Both the position numbers and the translations under genes were made by a program. Positions 20,701 to 30,779 of a DNA stretch of 64,000 nt are shown piece by piece. Under the pieces are notes generated by a model. The model ran no database searches. It was not told the DNA's origin and saw only the letters and a program-made list of their open reading frames with translations. The stretch is from Blasia pusilla. Its lineage: Eukaryota > Marchantiophyta > Marchantiopsida > Blasiales. The stretch covers positions 51,026,001-51,090,000 of the forward strand of contig CM114271.1 of assembly GCA_050084515.1 (NCBI GenBank), written 5' to 3'. Positions within the stretch are counted from its first letter, which is position 1, and the number at the start of each line of letters is the position of its first letter.

Positions 20701-23700
20701 TAAATTAATTTTTGTTTCTGTTCGTGAATTGGCCTTTGAGATAGAAGAAGAGCCTTTGCAGGGGTGGCTGGATGAGCATTACCATCTTATGCGGAGAGAG
20801 GTGTGCAAACTTCTTGTGAAAGAGAGAATTCTAGAGGAAAAGCAACAAGAGGAAGCAAATAAAAGGAAGTCTGATACCCAAGTCACTCCAGGGTCTCAGT
20901 GCATTGTTGATCACAGTGCTGGGTCTCATGGTAATGATTCAGATTGGGAGAAACTGCAAAAGGAAGCCTTCAATAGTTATCGGAGGGCTTGTGAAAACTT
21001 GGTTCTTGAAGGGGTTTCTGCAGCTTCCAAAGGTGATCTACAGTCTGGTTTTCGTGTGAGTATGAAACGCAGATCGCTCCTTTCTGTGCAAGCATCTAAT
21101 GTGGAGATCAATCTGACCTTGATCACAGGAAGCCTGACTGAAGCAATAAGAAGATTGGATTGTGTTAGTCCTGACATGCAGGTTCCTTTCTCCAAAATCT
21201 ATGCCAGACATCTGGCCTTTCAGTCGTCAGCTTTGGTGGTTAATCTCCGAGATTACTCAGCACCTTTGGCAAGTACAGGTGTTCTCAAGGGGGAAGGGGA
21301 TGTCCTTGTGGCTGCTCAGGCTATTGCTTTTCCACCGCAGATGAGGCAGGAAGTTCAAGTAGGGAAACTACGAACAGTGGAAGTGTGGAGATCCAAAAGT
21401 GGGGAAACTCCCGCCTATAAGACTTTCACCAACTTGTCTTTGGAGACTGATGCTGGGGAATTCTCATACGGGGTGGGATATGAACCTGCTATTGCTGATT
21501 TGAGCTGGGCCTTTAGTGTGGTCCTTGCTAAAGCAAAAACTGCTGTAGTGGTGGTTAAGAAGGAGCGCAGCTTACCTTGGTGGGATGACATGAGATATTA
21601 CATACATGGGAATATCACTTTCAAGATACAAAATTTCAAGTGGAGCTTGCTGGCTACTACAAACCCTTATGAAGATCAGCAGATATTGGATCTGGTTGCC
21701 GCCAAGCTGGATATTGCACAATCTGAAGGTTCTGTTACTCTCACTGCTGAAGACTTCAAGTGGGTCATGCTGCAACATTCATCCACTTCTCAGTCCACTC
21801 CCTTAGCTGACCTTCCAGGGAACTTTTGTGTGCTTCAGTCTCCTGGATTCAAAGTCGAAATTCTAATGGACTGGAAGTGTGAGTCAGGCTATCCGCTGAA
21901 TCATTACTTACATCCTTTTCCGCAGGATCCAAACCCACCAGAGAAACGTTTTGATCTTTACCGATCCACCTCTTTATCATTGACCTTTGCATTTTCCCTG
22001 TTTTGTTTTCCCAGCAGTAACTGGAATTTAGGTTCCTCTAACAGTATCTTGAAGGAAACTCCTGGAGCAACTGGGGGACCTGTGAAGACTCTCCCCTGTC
22101 AGATCTTGGGTGGCTTCACTACTTCTCAACAAACAGAGATGCCACATGTTTCACTCCAAGGATTAGTTCCCACACTGTTTTTTGGGTCAGATGAGCTGAT
22201 GTGGATCTTTCGTTTATGGAATTTGTTGTACATCCCTCCACATAAAATTCGGTCGTTTTCGAGGTGGCCAAGATTTGGTATTCCAAGAGTTCCACGATCA
22301 GGAAATTTATCATTGGATAAGGTGATGACTGAGTATCTGCTGAGAGTAGAAGCAACACCCGGACGCATCGAGCACCAGTCACAGCTGGATGGGGATCCAG
22401 CTCAAGGTCTGACTTTCAGCATGAAGAGGCTAAGATATGAGCTTTTGTACAGTCGTTGTCAGAGTCACTTTGATAGCACTTCAGCTCGTGAGCCTCTCGT
22501 GGCTGTATATCAGGGATTGGATATCACCATGTTAAATGCTGTGCTCCATTCCCCAACAGTGCCCAAACGATGTGATGTGGTTGAAGAATTTGACAGGGAG
22601 GACAAAGTCAAGGAACTGCTAGGGTTGCACGATGGCCTCATGAGTGAATCCGTGAATGACAGCAGAACTGCAAATGGTAGAGGATTTCTACTGTCTATTG
22701 ACTCCCTCACCCTACGAAAACAAGCACCAAAGGCTGACTTGTCTCAGCTCTCTGCCTTGCTTCATTACAAGAGGTTGTCTCGAAGTGATAAGCACCTGGT
22801 GTACATATCTGAGACTCCTGGAAGTGGAAGCGATCGTACACGATCAGATGCAAGTGATGAGGAAGGTTTTAGTGTGGTACTTGCAGACAATTGTCTCCGT
22901 GTTTCTGTTTATGGACTGAAGCTGCTTTGGACTCTGCCCAACAGAGATGCAGTGTGGTCATGGGCTGAAGATATATCCAGGGCATTTGAGACCCCCAAGC
23001 CCTCACCTTCTCGGCAGTCTGCTCAGAGGAAGATGATTGAGATGCGTGAGAAAACGCCATCTGAAACTTCTCAGACACTACCTCTGGCAGTGAAAGAACA
23101 ATCAGCTGACACATCAGATGAGGAGGGAGTCATGCATTTTATGATAAATGTTGTCCAACCACAGTTTAATCTTCACTCAGAGGATGCTAGTGGTAGATTA
23201 CTTCTTGCAGCTGCAAGTGGGAGGGTCTTGGCACAATCTTTCCACTCGATTGTGTCAGTAGGTGTAGAGATCATTGCTCATGCCTTAGCAAATCAAGCTG
23301 TAGCTGCAACCACCCAAAGCGGAGCACCTGTGATTGCCTGGAAGCGTCGCGAACTCTCTGTTATGTTGGAGCATGTGCAAGCGCATGTGGCCCCAACAGA
23401 TGTTGATCTTAGAGCTGGTATCCAGTGGCTCCCCAGAATCCCCACAGGCCATGGTCCCAAGGTGAGGCGGACAGGAGCATTACTTGATCGTGTATTTATG
23501 CCATGCTCCATGTTTTTCCGGTACACACGACATAAGGGAGGAAGTACGGACACCAAGGTAAAGCCTCTCAAAGAGTTGTCTTTCAATTCTACAGAAATAA
23601 CTGCCACAATGACATCAAGTCAGTTCCACATTATGGTGGACGTCATAAGCAATTTGCTTCTTGCAAGGCTTCCAAAACCTCAGAAAAGATCATCAGTGCA

Positions 23701-25477
23701 TCAAGTTGCTGGAGAGGAAGAAGGAGAAGAAGAAGCAGATGAAGTTGTTCCTGAAGGTGTGGAGGAAGTGGAGGTTGCTCGGATCAAATTGGAGCATGCA
23801 GAGAGAGAATGTCATGATGTCATGAGTCATTGTGGCTTGTTGAAGCGTCTGGGATTTGGTCCCGAAAGCATTGAGATACAAATACTGGAGAAAGATCTTG
23901 CTTTGAAGCGTAAAACACGTAGAGCTGCTTCTGCATCATTGAGGGCTGCTCTCCAAAGAGCTGCTCACCAGCGCTTGATGGAGAAGGAGAAGCATAGAAG
24001 TCCTTTGGCAGCAATGCGCATCTCATGGGCAATTGACAAGTTCGCCTGGAGTATGCTTTGTGATGGGGAGTCATTCGCAGAGGCTGAAATCGAGAGCATG
24101 ATTTTGAATGTTGATCGAGACTTTGATGACATAGGGATTGCTCGGTTCACCACCAAGTCGTTTGTGGTTAAGAATTGCCTGCCAGGGGCGAAATCCAGCA
24201 AAATACTTTCACCATGGAATCCTCCTGCTGGTGATGAATGGGGCAAAAATGTCATGCTCCGTGTGGATGCAAGACAAGGTGCTCCCAAGGATGGCCACTC
24301 TCCTCTAGAACTGTTTCAAGTTGAGATATATCCTCTAAGAATTCATTTGACAGAGCCCATGTACAAAATGATGTGGGACTATCTTTTCCCCGAAGAGGAC
24401 CATGATAATGTGCAACGGCAGACTGTGCGTACACAACATCAAAAGGTAAGTCTTGCCGTTTCAACAAGTGGTGGAAGCCAAGGTCGAAGTGGTTCCTTGA
24501 TGAGAATGGGAGATGACAAGGACATGGACCAGCTCATGGATGAAGTTAGTTCCAAGGGGCCTATCCTCCCCCCCACCACCTCAACTCGAGCCTCAGTGTC
24601 ATTGTCTGTGCACACCCTTGCTGCTGAAGATACACATAGTCCACCGGTAGGTTCCACCTCCACCACAGAGAGTGGAAAATCTAGGGAGCAGAAAACGAAA
24701 AGGGGGTCCAAAGCTGGGTGGATGGAGGACAAAAAGGTTGCAGAGGAGAAGAAGGTCACTCGCACACAGAGGAGTCTTCTGGAGTTCCACAACATCAAAA
24801 TTTGTCAGGTAGAGTTGCTGGTAACATATGAAGGTTCACGGTTTTCAGTAGGTGAGATGCGCCTTTTAATGGACACATTCACTCGGATGGAATTCACTGG
24901 GTCTTGGCGAAGGCTGTTTTCAAAGGTTAAGAAACACATCATCTGGAGCGTGCTCAAGTCTGTGACTGGGATGCAAGGAAAAAAATTCAAGGACAAACTG
25001 CCAGCACCAATCCTGGTGGAGGGAGGTGAAGGTGGTGATGAAGATGGTAATTCTAGTGACTCTAGCACAAGCCAACCAGGGCATGAAGACCAGTTCCCTA
25101 TATCGCGCTTCAGGAGGCATAGTGATCGTGCAGGAGAAGGCTTTGTATCATCTATCAGAGGGTTGTTCAACTCTCAGCCGCGTAAAGCAAAAGCTCTAGT
25201 TCTGAGAAAACTGACAACAGATCTGAGAGCAAGCACAGAGTCGGAGGGTTATCGTAGTGGGGGAGATGTAGATTCTTCGACTAACCAAGAATTTGGAAAT
25301 ATAAATACTAAAGCAAAGCGACTTATTCAACTGCATTCACGGATACTCCGCACAGGTGGCAGTCAAAAAGGTGTCTTTGGATTGCAGTCACCATCATCTT
25401 CATCGTCTTCACCAGTGCATGTGGAGGGTGAACTTTCAGATGATGCTTCTTCAACCTTTGAGGACTTTCATGAGTAG
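17753..25477 (+). CDS. SAB: SABRE/KINKY POLLEN-family protein (bridge-like lipid transfer protein)
   Basis: A 2574-residue protein of the SABRE/KIP family, relatives of fungal Fmp27 and animal Hobbit/BLTP2. These are long rod-shaped proteins at membrane contact sites, implicated in lipid transfer, polar growth and cell-plate orientation. Residues about 5-30 form a hydrophobic amino-terminal anchor. KADVEFQFAGIFHLKDITI and VGEVQLQLLHPFAWLGI follow, typical of the family's amino end. The carboxyl region has the diagnostic EFHNIKICQVELLVTYEGSR, then FTGSWRRLFSKVKKHIIW and SVTGMQGKKFKDKLP, ending in a Ser-rich tail. The length is close to the family's usual 2500-2700 residues. The chosen start is the ATG at 17753; an open frame extends four codons further to a TTG at 17741, which is not a credible plant start. 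The coding region has no intron, unlike the multi-exon Arabidopsis genes. AAG-GTAAGT at about 24444 looks like a donor but the frame reads through it. Confidence 0.95.
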   Translation: MALSPDSLLLALLVVSSTGWILFNFAAKALAWLVGLLLKADVEFQFAGIFHLKDITIHFTKGMLSSAVVGEVQLQLLHPFAWLGIHYGAEEPNLQLSIYDVEIFVHKPRKSPRRSSSSPKTRDPSKRSAPFKRWSILSKIARYCSVTLSELVVKSVEIPNVSLEIKDMDLDTFGPENSSTNALGIRLSVNPINMHVRDLQFGNEVLDFIYKQQPTMGVNRPSILFGLERISVSSTFEYVQDTGLILQLVDVSCGAAEVNLSEELLFGETGLIAKLSQKKQFDGGEQSRIDVLPERLAGNRRGPLQEKPREKVGKISAIVPEKIVFTLPSLTLNFSQKDGGPIMKNKLRGLSVRTCVSKSSNEAGELCALWDMLFECGEICLLEENEWNLFQILSVSVVVTVETRTMANWHPRVKIDATLKGTRCHLVFETVDNLLNFFLRLPKKTARSGSGRVEPVPAVVKKKSRSKICWVCTVCVPEVVVAAYDSDGNTLHQIESQSLQVFVDNVSGPSSRIQLEVGKLEVSTVEEASDKLSSPRDRNPSRLIHLGSLVMEWGKSESQIEDEGKAVRRWSMLVVECCDTTIFLSAVQLQALLGVAVSVKGYAKNVLGQRPKCARKSDPSRSQKKNGGRIQIALAVHNFAVQFCGPEVVDEGDVPDPKSVNFGEQVGRVVITHTEEGALRTATIKATEVHNSCKGDAVCRARFEVDSALLSADNYKKNVQVFVNHGQITHEELDSLEVVSLKTTLLALDHCEVLCDGGQSGTGLPGRLLLSVASVEGHWNPDVHLFYHNVALQLSTLGGRWKGHLKEASTVDDGVHIASDKEETLLKSRAHKSNQKLRIAVDLGKIDVTAKVTEQVHFGLAVQSLVSDDVEIGFSVEKILLYFSKAQVLLVEQAQVCRLPWIPSMDATGLTPAAQESKDWKVSVHATMILITMPFRLPLRAIEDATEDLERVLKLVMSAQKSKWRSQNAVVSQSKKKQPSGEIKLIFVSVRELAFEIEEEPLQGWLDEHYHLMRREVCKLLVKERILEEKQQEEANKRKSDTQVTPGSQCIVDHSAGSHGNDSDWEKLQKEAFNSYRRACENLVLEGVSAASKGDLQSGFRVSMKRRSLLSVQASNVEINLTLITGSLTEAIRRLDCVSPDMQVPFSKIYARHLAFQSSALVVNLRDYSAPLASTGVLKGEGDVLVAAQAIAFPPQMRQEVQVGKLRTVEVWRSKSGETPAYKTFTNLSLETDAGEFSYGVGYEPAIADLSWAFSVVLAKAKTAVVVVKKERSLPWWDDMRYYIHGNITFKIQNFKWSLLATTNPYEDQQILDLVAAKLDIAQSEGSVTLTAEDFKWVMLQHSSTSQSTPLADLPGNFCVLQSPGFKVEILMDWKCESGYPLNHYLHPFPQDPNPPEKRFDLYRSTSLSLTFAFSLFCFPSSNWNLGSSNSILKETPGATGGPVKTLPCQILGGFTTSQQTEMPHVSLQGLVPTLFFGSDELMWIFRLWNLLYIPPHKIRSFSRWPRFGIPRVPRSGNLSLDKVMTEYLLRVEATPGRIEHQSQLDGDPAQGLTFSMKRLRYELLYSRCQSHFDSTSAREPLVAVYQGLDITMLNAVLHSPTVPKRCDVVEEFDREDKVKELLGLHDGLMSESVNDSRTANGRGFLLSIDSLTLRKQAPKADLSQLSALLHYKRLSRSDKHLVYISETPGSGSDRTRSDASDEEGFSVVLADNCLRVSVYGLKLLWTLPNRDAVWSWAEDISRAFETPKPSPSRQSAQRKMIEMREKTPSETSQTLPLAVKEQSADTSDEEGVMHFMINVVQPQFNLHSEDASGRLLLAAASGRVLAQSFHSIVSVGVEIIAHALANQAVAATTQSGAPVIAWKRRELSVMLEHVQAHVAPTDVDLRAGIQWLPRIPTGHGPKVRRTGALLDRVFMPCSMFFRYTRHKGGSTDTKVKPLKELSFNSTEITATMTSSQFHIMVDVISNLLLARLPKPQKRSSVHQVAGEEEGEEEADEVVPEGVEEVEVARIKLEHAERECHDVMSHCGLLKRLGFGPESIEIQILEKDLALKRKTRRAASASLRAALQRAAHQRLMEKEKHRSPLAAMRISWAIDKFAWSMLCDGESFAEAEIESMILNVDRDFDDIGIARFTTKSFVVKNCLPGAKSSKILSPWNPPAGDEWGKNVMLRVDARQGAPKDGHSPLELFQVEIYPLRIHLTEPMYKMMWDYLFPEEDHDNVQRQTVRTQHQKVSLAVSTSGGSQGRSGSLMRMGDDKDMDQLMDEVSSKGPILPPTTSTRASVSLSVHTLAAEDTHSPPVGSTSTTESGKSREQKTKRGSKAGWMEDKKVAEEKKVTRTQRSLLEFHNIKICQVELLVTYEGSRFSVGEMRLLMDTFTRMEFTGSWRRLFSKVKKHIIWSVLKSVTGMQGKKFKDKLPAPILVEGGEGGDEDGNSSDSSTSQPGHEDQFPISRFRRHSDRAGEGFVSSIRGLFNSQPRKAKALVLRKLTTDLRASTESEGYRSGGDVDSSTNQEFGNINTKAKRLIQLHSRILRTGGSQKGVFGLQSPSSSSSSPVHVEGELSDDASSTFEDFHE

Positions 25478-26683
25478 GTATACTACAGTCACTGGAGTTT
25501 TTACACTCACAGAAGCCATCAGTATTGTTCTTATAAGTACACAGAGGTTTAAGGTAATGTGAGGGAGTGACATACCTCCTCTTCTCGTCTAGTGTGTTTC
25601 TACCATTCTCTTGGATGAAAACGAGTTTGCCCTATTGGATTGAAGAAGTAGTTATCGTGATTAGTGATAACGTGCCGAACTGCTTCTGAGTAGAAACAAG
25701 AAGGTAGACTGGGATTTGTCCTGTCACCTTGGAAGTAGGGTACAACCGTCACCCTCGGTTTTAGCGCTTCACATAGATCTGGGAGGTTAGTCTTTTAGCT
25801 ATGTAGAGGAACGCAACAGCTTTTGGTTGCTGATTTTGAGCATTTCATGCTGAGGCCATAGGAAACTAAATGACGTTTTTTTCGGGCAACCACATCTACC
25901 GATAAAGATAATACGAAAATCCGGAGCATAAGGTTGAATTGACTCAAACAAAGTTTGTTTTTGTCGAGCTTTGCAGAGCGTCTAGGACCTTGACCAGGAT
26001 GATGAGCTAGGGCCAGGACCAGAGGGTTGGTAATGGGGACATAAAGATGAACCGAGTCCATCAAGCAAAATAGCAACACCAAGGGTTGCATGGAGAAATG
26101 ATGCCTCAGGGCATAGGGAGGAGATGCAGCGGGATGCCACACGTATGCAGACAGAGCTTGGTGTAGGGTACAGAAGCTTTGATGACTAATCATGGCAAAT
26201 AACGTGAGAAAAGAGTTGAACTCCATACACATCAGTTTTTGGAAGTGTTGATGTCCGGTGAAATTATCGTGGTAAGATTTGAAAGTTTCTAATGTGTTGG
26301 TCTTATGATTTTAAGTAATTTTGAGCCGGGCAGGGGCTTCGGAGTTGAAAATGAATCAAGAAGTAATGGAAGTGGCAGGCAACATGTTCATGGATTTGGC
26401 AGATGGTTTCTAAATTTCATTTGTTGCATGTTCTTCTCATCTTGACTCACCATATCCAGTGTCTACTGCAGGTACTTCAATTGTTCCCTATACACACTTC
26501 TACGAAGTGGTCTCTTGGATGCTGAGTTGGGCACAACTTCAAGCAAATCGAAGATTGTGGCCAAGATGTGTCTCCAGGATAATTTTTTGTGCAGAAGTCC
26601 CAGTTTAGGAATGTGATATTGCATACTGCAATACGCGAAGTGTTGAATTGGCCTGCTCTACCTCGGTCCCTCATTCCTGATAC
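25478..26683. other. 3' flank of SABRE homologue and of a convergent gene
   Basis: Probably the SABRE 3' untranslated region from 25478, then sequence that may include the 3' end of the minus-strand gene starting at 28.6 kb. The minus-strand open frame 25795-26232 has no recognisable domain. I see no poly(A) stretch or target duplication after the SABRE stop. Confidence 0.4.
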
Positions 26684-28647
26684 CTTGGGAAATTTGTGAA
26701 GGCAATGTTGAACCAGAGATTGAAAATGCAATGTCAGCATCAATTGTACAGTGGAAGAAGCATTGTCATCCTCAAAGGTCATGAGCCTCTGCTTCTCTGC
26801 CACAGGTTGAGGTCAATAACGTGAGGTTGTGTGAATTGGACACACTAACCTATGAGAATGAAGTAGGGAGATACTTTGTAGCCAGGACTAGCAGCATTTT
26901 TATGGAGCTTATTTGGTGAAAACTCTCGGCAAACATCGAACATTATGCCACATATGAGTCCAAATATTGATCCCCGCGCGGATCCCTTTAAAGCATTCGT
27001 CGTTGACTCTGATCCAACATTAGTATCCAAGATTAGTGCAGCCTGGGTAAGCTGGCCGTCTTTAAAGTACTGGAATAATAAGCAGTAATACCTCCCCTCT
27101 TCCAGAGGAGTAGGCTGGTATAATTGAACATTCTTTGAGGCTGCATTAGATGTTGCTAGTTGATCAGGTTCTGCCGTCGGCCTTCATAGAGTCATGTGTA
27201 GATCTATAAGGGTGCCCATTCGTTGGTCCCATACGAGTTAGTTGCACGGGAAATAATTGAACTTTTAGGATAATTTTTTAGGTCCTCTCATTTTGCAGTC
27301 TATTGTGTAACGCTTTGAATCTCTCTTATTAGAGGGGGAACTCTGATTCTTTTGCATTAAAGTCGATCCTAGCATCACGGCTGCCAAGGAGCTTTATGCA
27401 TCTTGCCGTTTTATCATCAGCTGTTTGGTCAACAGCTTCTCTGGGATTGGGGGCTTTTCAATTCGCACCTATGATGTGAGCAACGATTTCATATAATTGT
27501 TGGAAAATGCCAAAGGACGATTGAAATGTTCATCACCGAATGATCTCACTGGCAATGAAAGCTCAACTTATCGTTTTTATCGTGGAAGTGTCGATAGAGT
27601 TTCACAGCTATGCTCGTAGTTGGAAGACAAGTCTGGATCGGAGATTATTCGTAGAATGCATACTGTGTGGACAAATTAATGAACTGCTTTATTGTCCACT
27701 GGGACCCTAAGGGACATGAGACTCGGTATTCTGATATTTGCATTACGCAGGTAGGCCAGCCGCACCGTTGTAGAAACTTCGTAATGGACATGAGAACACC
27801 CTCACCAGTGAGTTCAGGAGAGTCTTTGTAGTATCTCCCACGTCAGCGGAATTGAAAAGTCAGTGCTCTGCATCAACCACTTCCTCTCTCTCTATGAGTG
27901 TAATGTTTACTGTTTGCTAACCTTCGCCGGCCTGATGAGCCAGGTCTGAAAGTAGCCGGAAATTTGACATAGGGAGTACGTAAGAAACTTCTCCAGCTGC
28001 TGTCCCAACGTTCATGAGCATGGTTCCTTAATCCTTTCCCCCTCGTGGTCCTTCGAAGCCTCCTCTCCCAATACACTTGATGCCCATCTCATCTGGCAGA
28101 TATGTCGGAAGCTGACAGATCTTTGCTATTCATTGTTTGGAAGTTCTCAGGTCGCATGCCCCCGCTTGAGGAACACCGATCATGGTGTCAGTACTGACAC
28201 TAGCGAAAGCACCGACCTTCGCTGCTTGCAAAATCGTGAGGCTACGAGTGTTTAACTAAAGGTACAATAACGTTGCAAGAGCTCCACATTCATGATGATA
28301 GAGGTGTTGAAACTTGCGTAGCAGTCAGCTGATCAATCGCATAGAACTGATGTTACTCGGGCAATCTATGGAACCATGTACAATGCATTGCTGAGACACG
28401 AACCCTCGCAAAGTTTGACTTCATGCCACAGGATCGAGTCCAGGCGCTGGTAAGAAGCAGGGTCAGCCAAAGGCTGCATCAGTGAACCAACCAGATTTCT
28501 GTCAACGCTGGAACCACAAATATACAACTCCCTAATCAGAATCTTGCAATCGATGTCCAGATGCACAACGTCGCTCGCGCTTCTCTCGAATTTCTGTCCT
28601 ATGTTTCCATGTGTCAGTACAAGCCGACACGGTCGGGGCACCACCAT
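26684..28647 (-). CDS. Unrecognised multi-exon gene (partial model)
   Basis: I do not recognise the protein. Two adjacent exons are well supported. One is open from about 27183 to 26875, with LEEGRYYCLLFQYFKDG, LTQAALILDTNVGSESTTN and IFGLICGIMFDVCREF, and ends at a GTATCT donor. The next, 26794-26684, begins after CAGAG with KQRLMTFEDDNASSTVQ and ends in LVQHCLHKFPK at AAG-GTATCA. Its length is 111 bases, so both introns are phase 0, which random frames would rarely give. Possible further exons are about 27475-27335 (PREAVDQTADDKTARCIKLL) and 28647-28372 (KILIRELYICGSSVDRNLVG). It is convergent with the SABRE homologue. The 5' end runs into the 57-bp repeat array, so it may be truncated. The first and last exons are unknown. 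Confidence 0.4.
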
Positions 28648-28683
28648 TTCGTATCCGAAATATGCGAGGAGTTTACTGCGCTA

Positions 28684-29291
28684 CTCCTCACAACAGTCTT
28701 ACGTTGCGCAGGATCGTACTTCTCATTTCCAACTGTGGTGCTCCTCACAACAGTCCTACGTTGCGCAAGATCATAATTCTCATTTCCAACTGCGCTTCTC
28801 CTCACAGAAATCGGAGGTTGCGCAAGATCGTAATTCTCGTTTCTCACTAAGTTGCTACTCACAGCAATCCTACGTTAAGCGAGACAATAATTCTCGTTTC
28901 TCCCCTACGTTGAGCGAGATCATAAGTATCGTTTCTCACTATGCTGCTCCTCACTGCAGTCCTACATTGCGCATGATCCGACTTCTCGATTCTAACTGTA
29001 CTAACAATCTTCACAACAGTCCTCCATTTCGCATGACCAGAATCCTCATTTCCAACTCCAGTGCTCCTCACAACAGTCCGACATAGCGCGTGAGCAGAAT
29101 TCTCATTTCCAACTCCAGTGCTCCTCGCAACAGTCCCACATCGCGCATGATCCGACTTGTGGTTTCCAACTATGGTGGTCCTCACAGCAGTCCGACATCG
29201 CGCATGATCCGACTTGTTGTTTCCCACTGTGGTGGTCCTCACAGCAGTCCCACGTTGCGCATGACGAGAATTCTCGTTTCTAGCATATCTT
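28684..29291. repeat. Minisatellite of 57-bp units
   Basis: About eleven diverged units. Each starts near CTCCTCACAACAGTC and continues TACGTTGCGCAAGATC. Starts are at 28684, 28741, 28798, 28855, then after one short unit 28946, 29007, 29064, 29121, 29178 and 29235. The spacing is exactly 57 in most cases. Because 57 is divisible by three, long open frames appear on both strands (28544-29086 plus, 28859-29368 minus); I read these as a product of the period, not as genes. Confidence 0.9.
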
Positions 29292-30779
29292 CCATAGCGT
29301 ACTTCACGCCCTCGCGCTGCAGTCCGGAGTCCTTCAAACCGCCGTAGGGTTGGCTGTCCACCCTCCAACTCGGCGAGTCATTCAAGCAGACGCCTCCAAC
29401 CTATCCTCCACATTCAGCCCCAAGTTAGCGTGCCAAAGGGGCGTTTAGGGGTCCTCTCTTCCGCCTTTCCTCTTTCCTCGAGAAAATAGGAAAACTCGCG
29501 GTCTCTCGCCTTTTCATATTTTGCGAATTGAGAATAGTTCTACTCTCCTCTTCTTTGTTTGGAAAATCATTTCTGTTTAGAGATTCTAATAAAAATTATT
29601 TTGGATAACTTTTTTCTTCTCTTTTTGATTTTGAGAAAAAAATAAAGTTATATAATTTTTATTTGATAAAATTTATCATTTTTATTATTGAAGAATACAT
29701 TCTTGATTTGCAAACACTTTTTTTTATGAATATGTGACAACCTAAAAAACATATCCCATTCGTCTTATCTTCCTCTTTAGTTCTATCCATCCATCATAGA
29801 AATGTTCTCAATAAAAGTTACTCGCAAATTAAATCTGGCCAATCCTATGAGTCCATTACAAAATCTTGGTTCACCCCTAAGAGGACGAACTCTACTTTAT
29901 AATAAATGAATAAAAATTATTTGCAAAACAAATCCGGCAAAACGCTATGATTCTTGACGAAATCTACTTTAATATAATGACAAACCTAAAAAGAAAGATA
30001 TAAACATTCAACGAGAGGAGGAGTCATAATGAAATGCGTAATGGAATGGAAGAAACATTTCATAACATGAACAAAAATTTAACAAATTACACTGTTAATA
30101 ATTTGAAGGGATGACATGAGTGACTTCATTTTTTTCATTAGGTGGAAAATCTTTTTTATTTTTTATTTTCACATTATTAGAGAATGTCCTGAATTAGGGG
30201 TCATTTACAAGACAGGAAGAGAGGTGTTTGGCGGGAGAGAATCCTTTCCATCTATGGTGTTGACAAACTCTCCTCCAATGTTATGATGTCGGAGAAACCT
30301 CCTCCTATGTTAGCACCATCCTTTTGAAAGCTCGAAATTAAAAGTAGTTAAAGAAGGCACTTAGAGGGTGCCACGAAATTTCTCTTATCACCCATATAGT
30401 TATAACTAGCATCACACTAATAATGATAATAATAATAACTAGTAAAGTGTCCATGCACGGGCACCTTACTACTTATTATTAAGTATTAAGTGAAAGGGAG
30501 AGATCAATAATATTCATAATACATTCAACATTTTATTATTGCACCATTTCATACAAATCAAACATTATCTCGTAATATTTAACTCATTAAATAATAATAT
30601 CCCCGTTAGTTAATTAACATTATCCCGTAATAATTAATTCATTAAATAATAATATACATTAGTTAATTAAAGTGGAAGCTTTAGAGGGCTGACCTCCAAA
30701 TTCTCGAATGCATAAAACGCTTTGTTAACTTGTGTGGTGAACACTCCTGCTTGCAAACCGTAATGGGTGTTGTTGGCTT
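29292..30779. other. AT-rich intergenic region with a short duplication
   Basis: No gene. Bases about 30564-30618 and 30619-30670 are an imperfect tandem duplication that contains CATTAAATAATAATAT and GTTAGTTAATTAA. Bases 30438-30465 read ACTAGTAAAGTGTCCATGCA then CGGGCACC, resembling termini of non-autonomous elements seen in many plants. Confidence 0.5.

Noticed and set aside
21960-22035. Possible retained intron in the SABRE frame near TFAFSLFCFPSS
   Set aside because: There is a pyrimidine-rich stretch ending in CAG but no suitable GT donor upstream within the insert-like segment.
23690-23760. Glu-rich stretch in SABRE as a possible assembly repeat
   Set aside because: It is a short acidic linker in a continuous frame; acidic linkers are normal in this family.
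28544-29368. Open frames of 180 (plus) and 169 (minus) codons
   Set aside because: They are made of 57-bp repeats whose period is divisible by three; open frames on both strands are expected from that.
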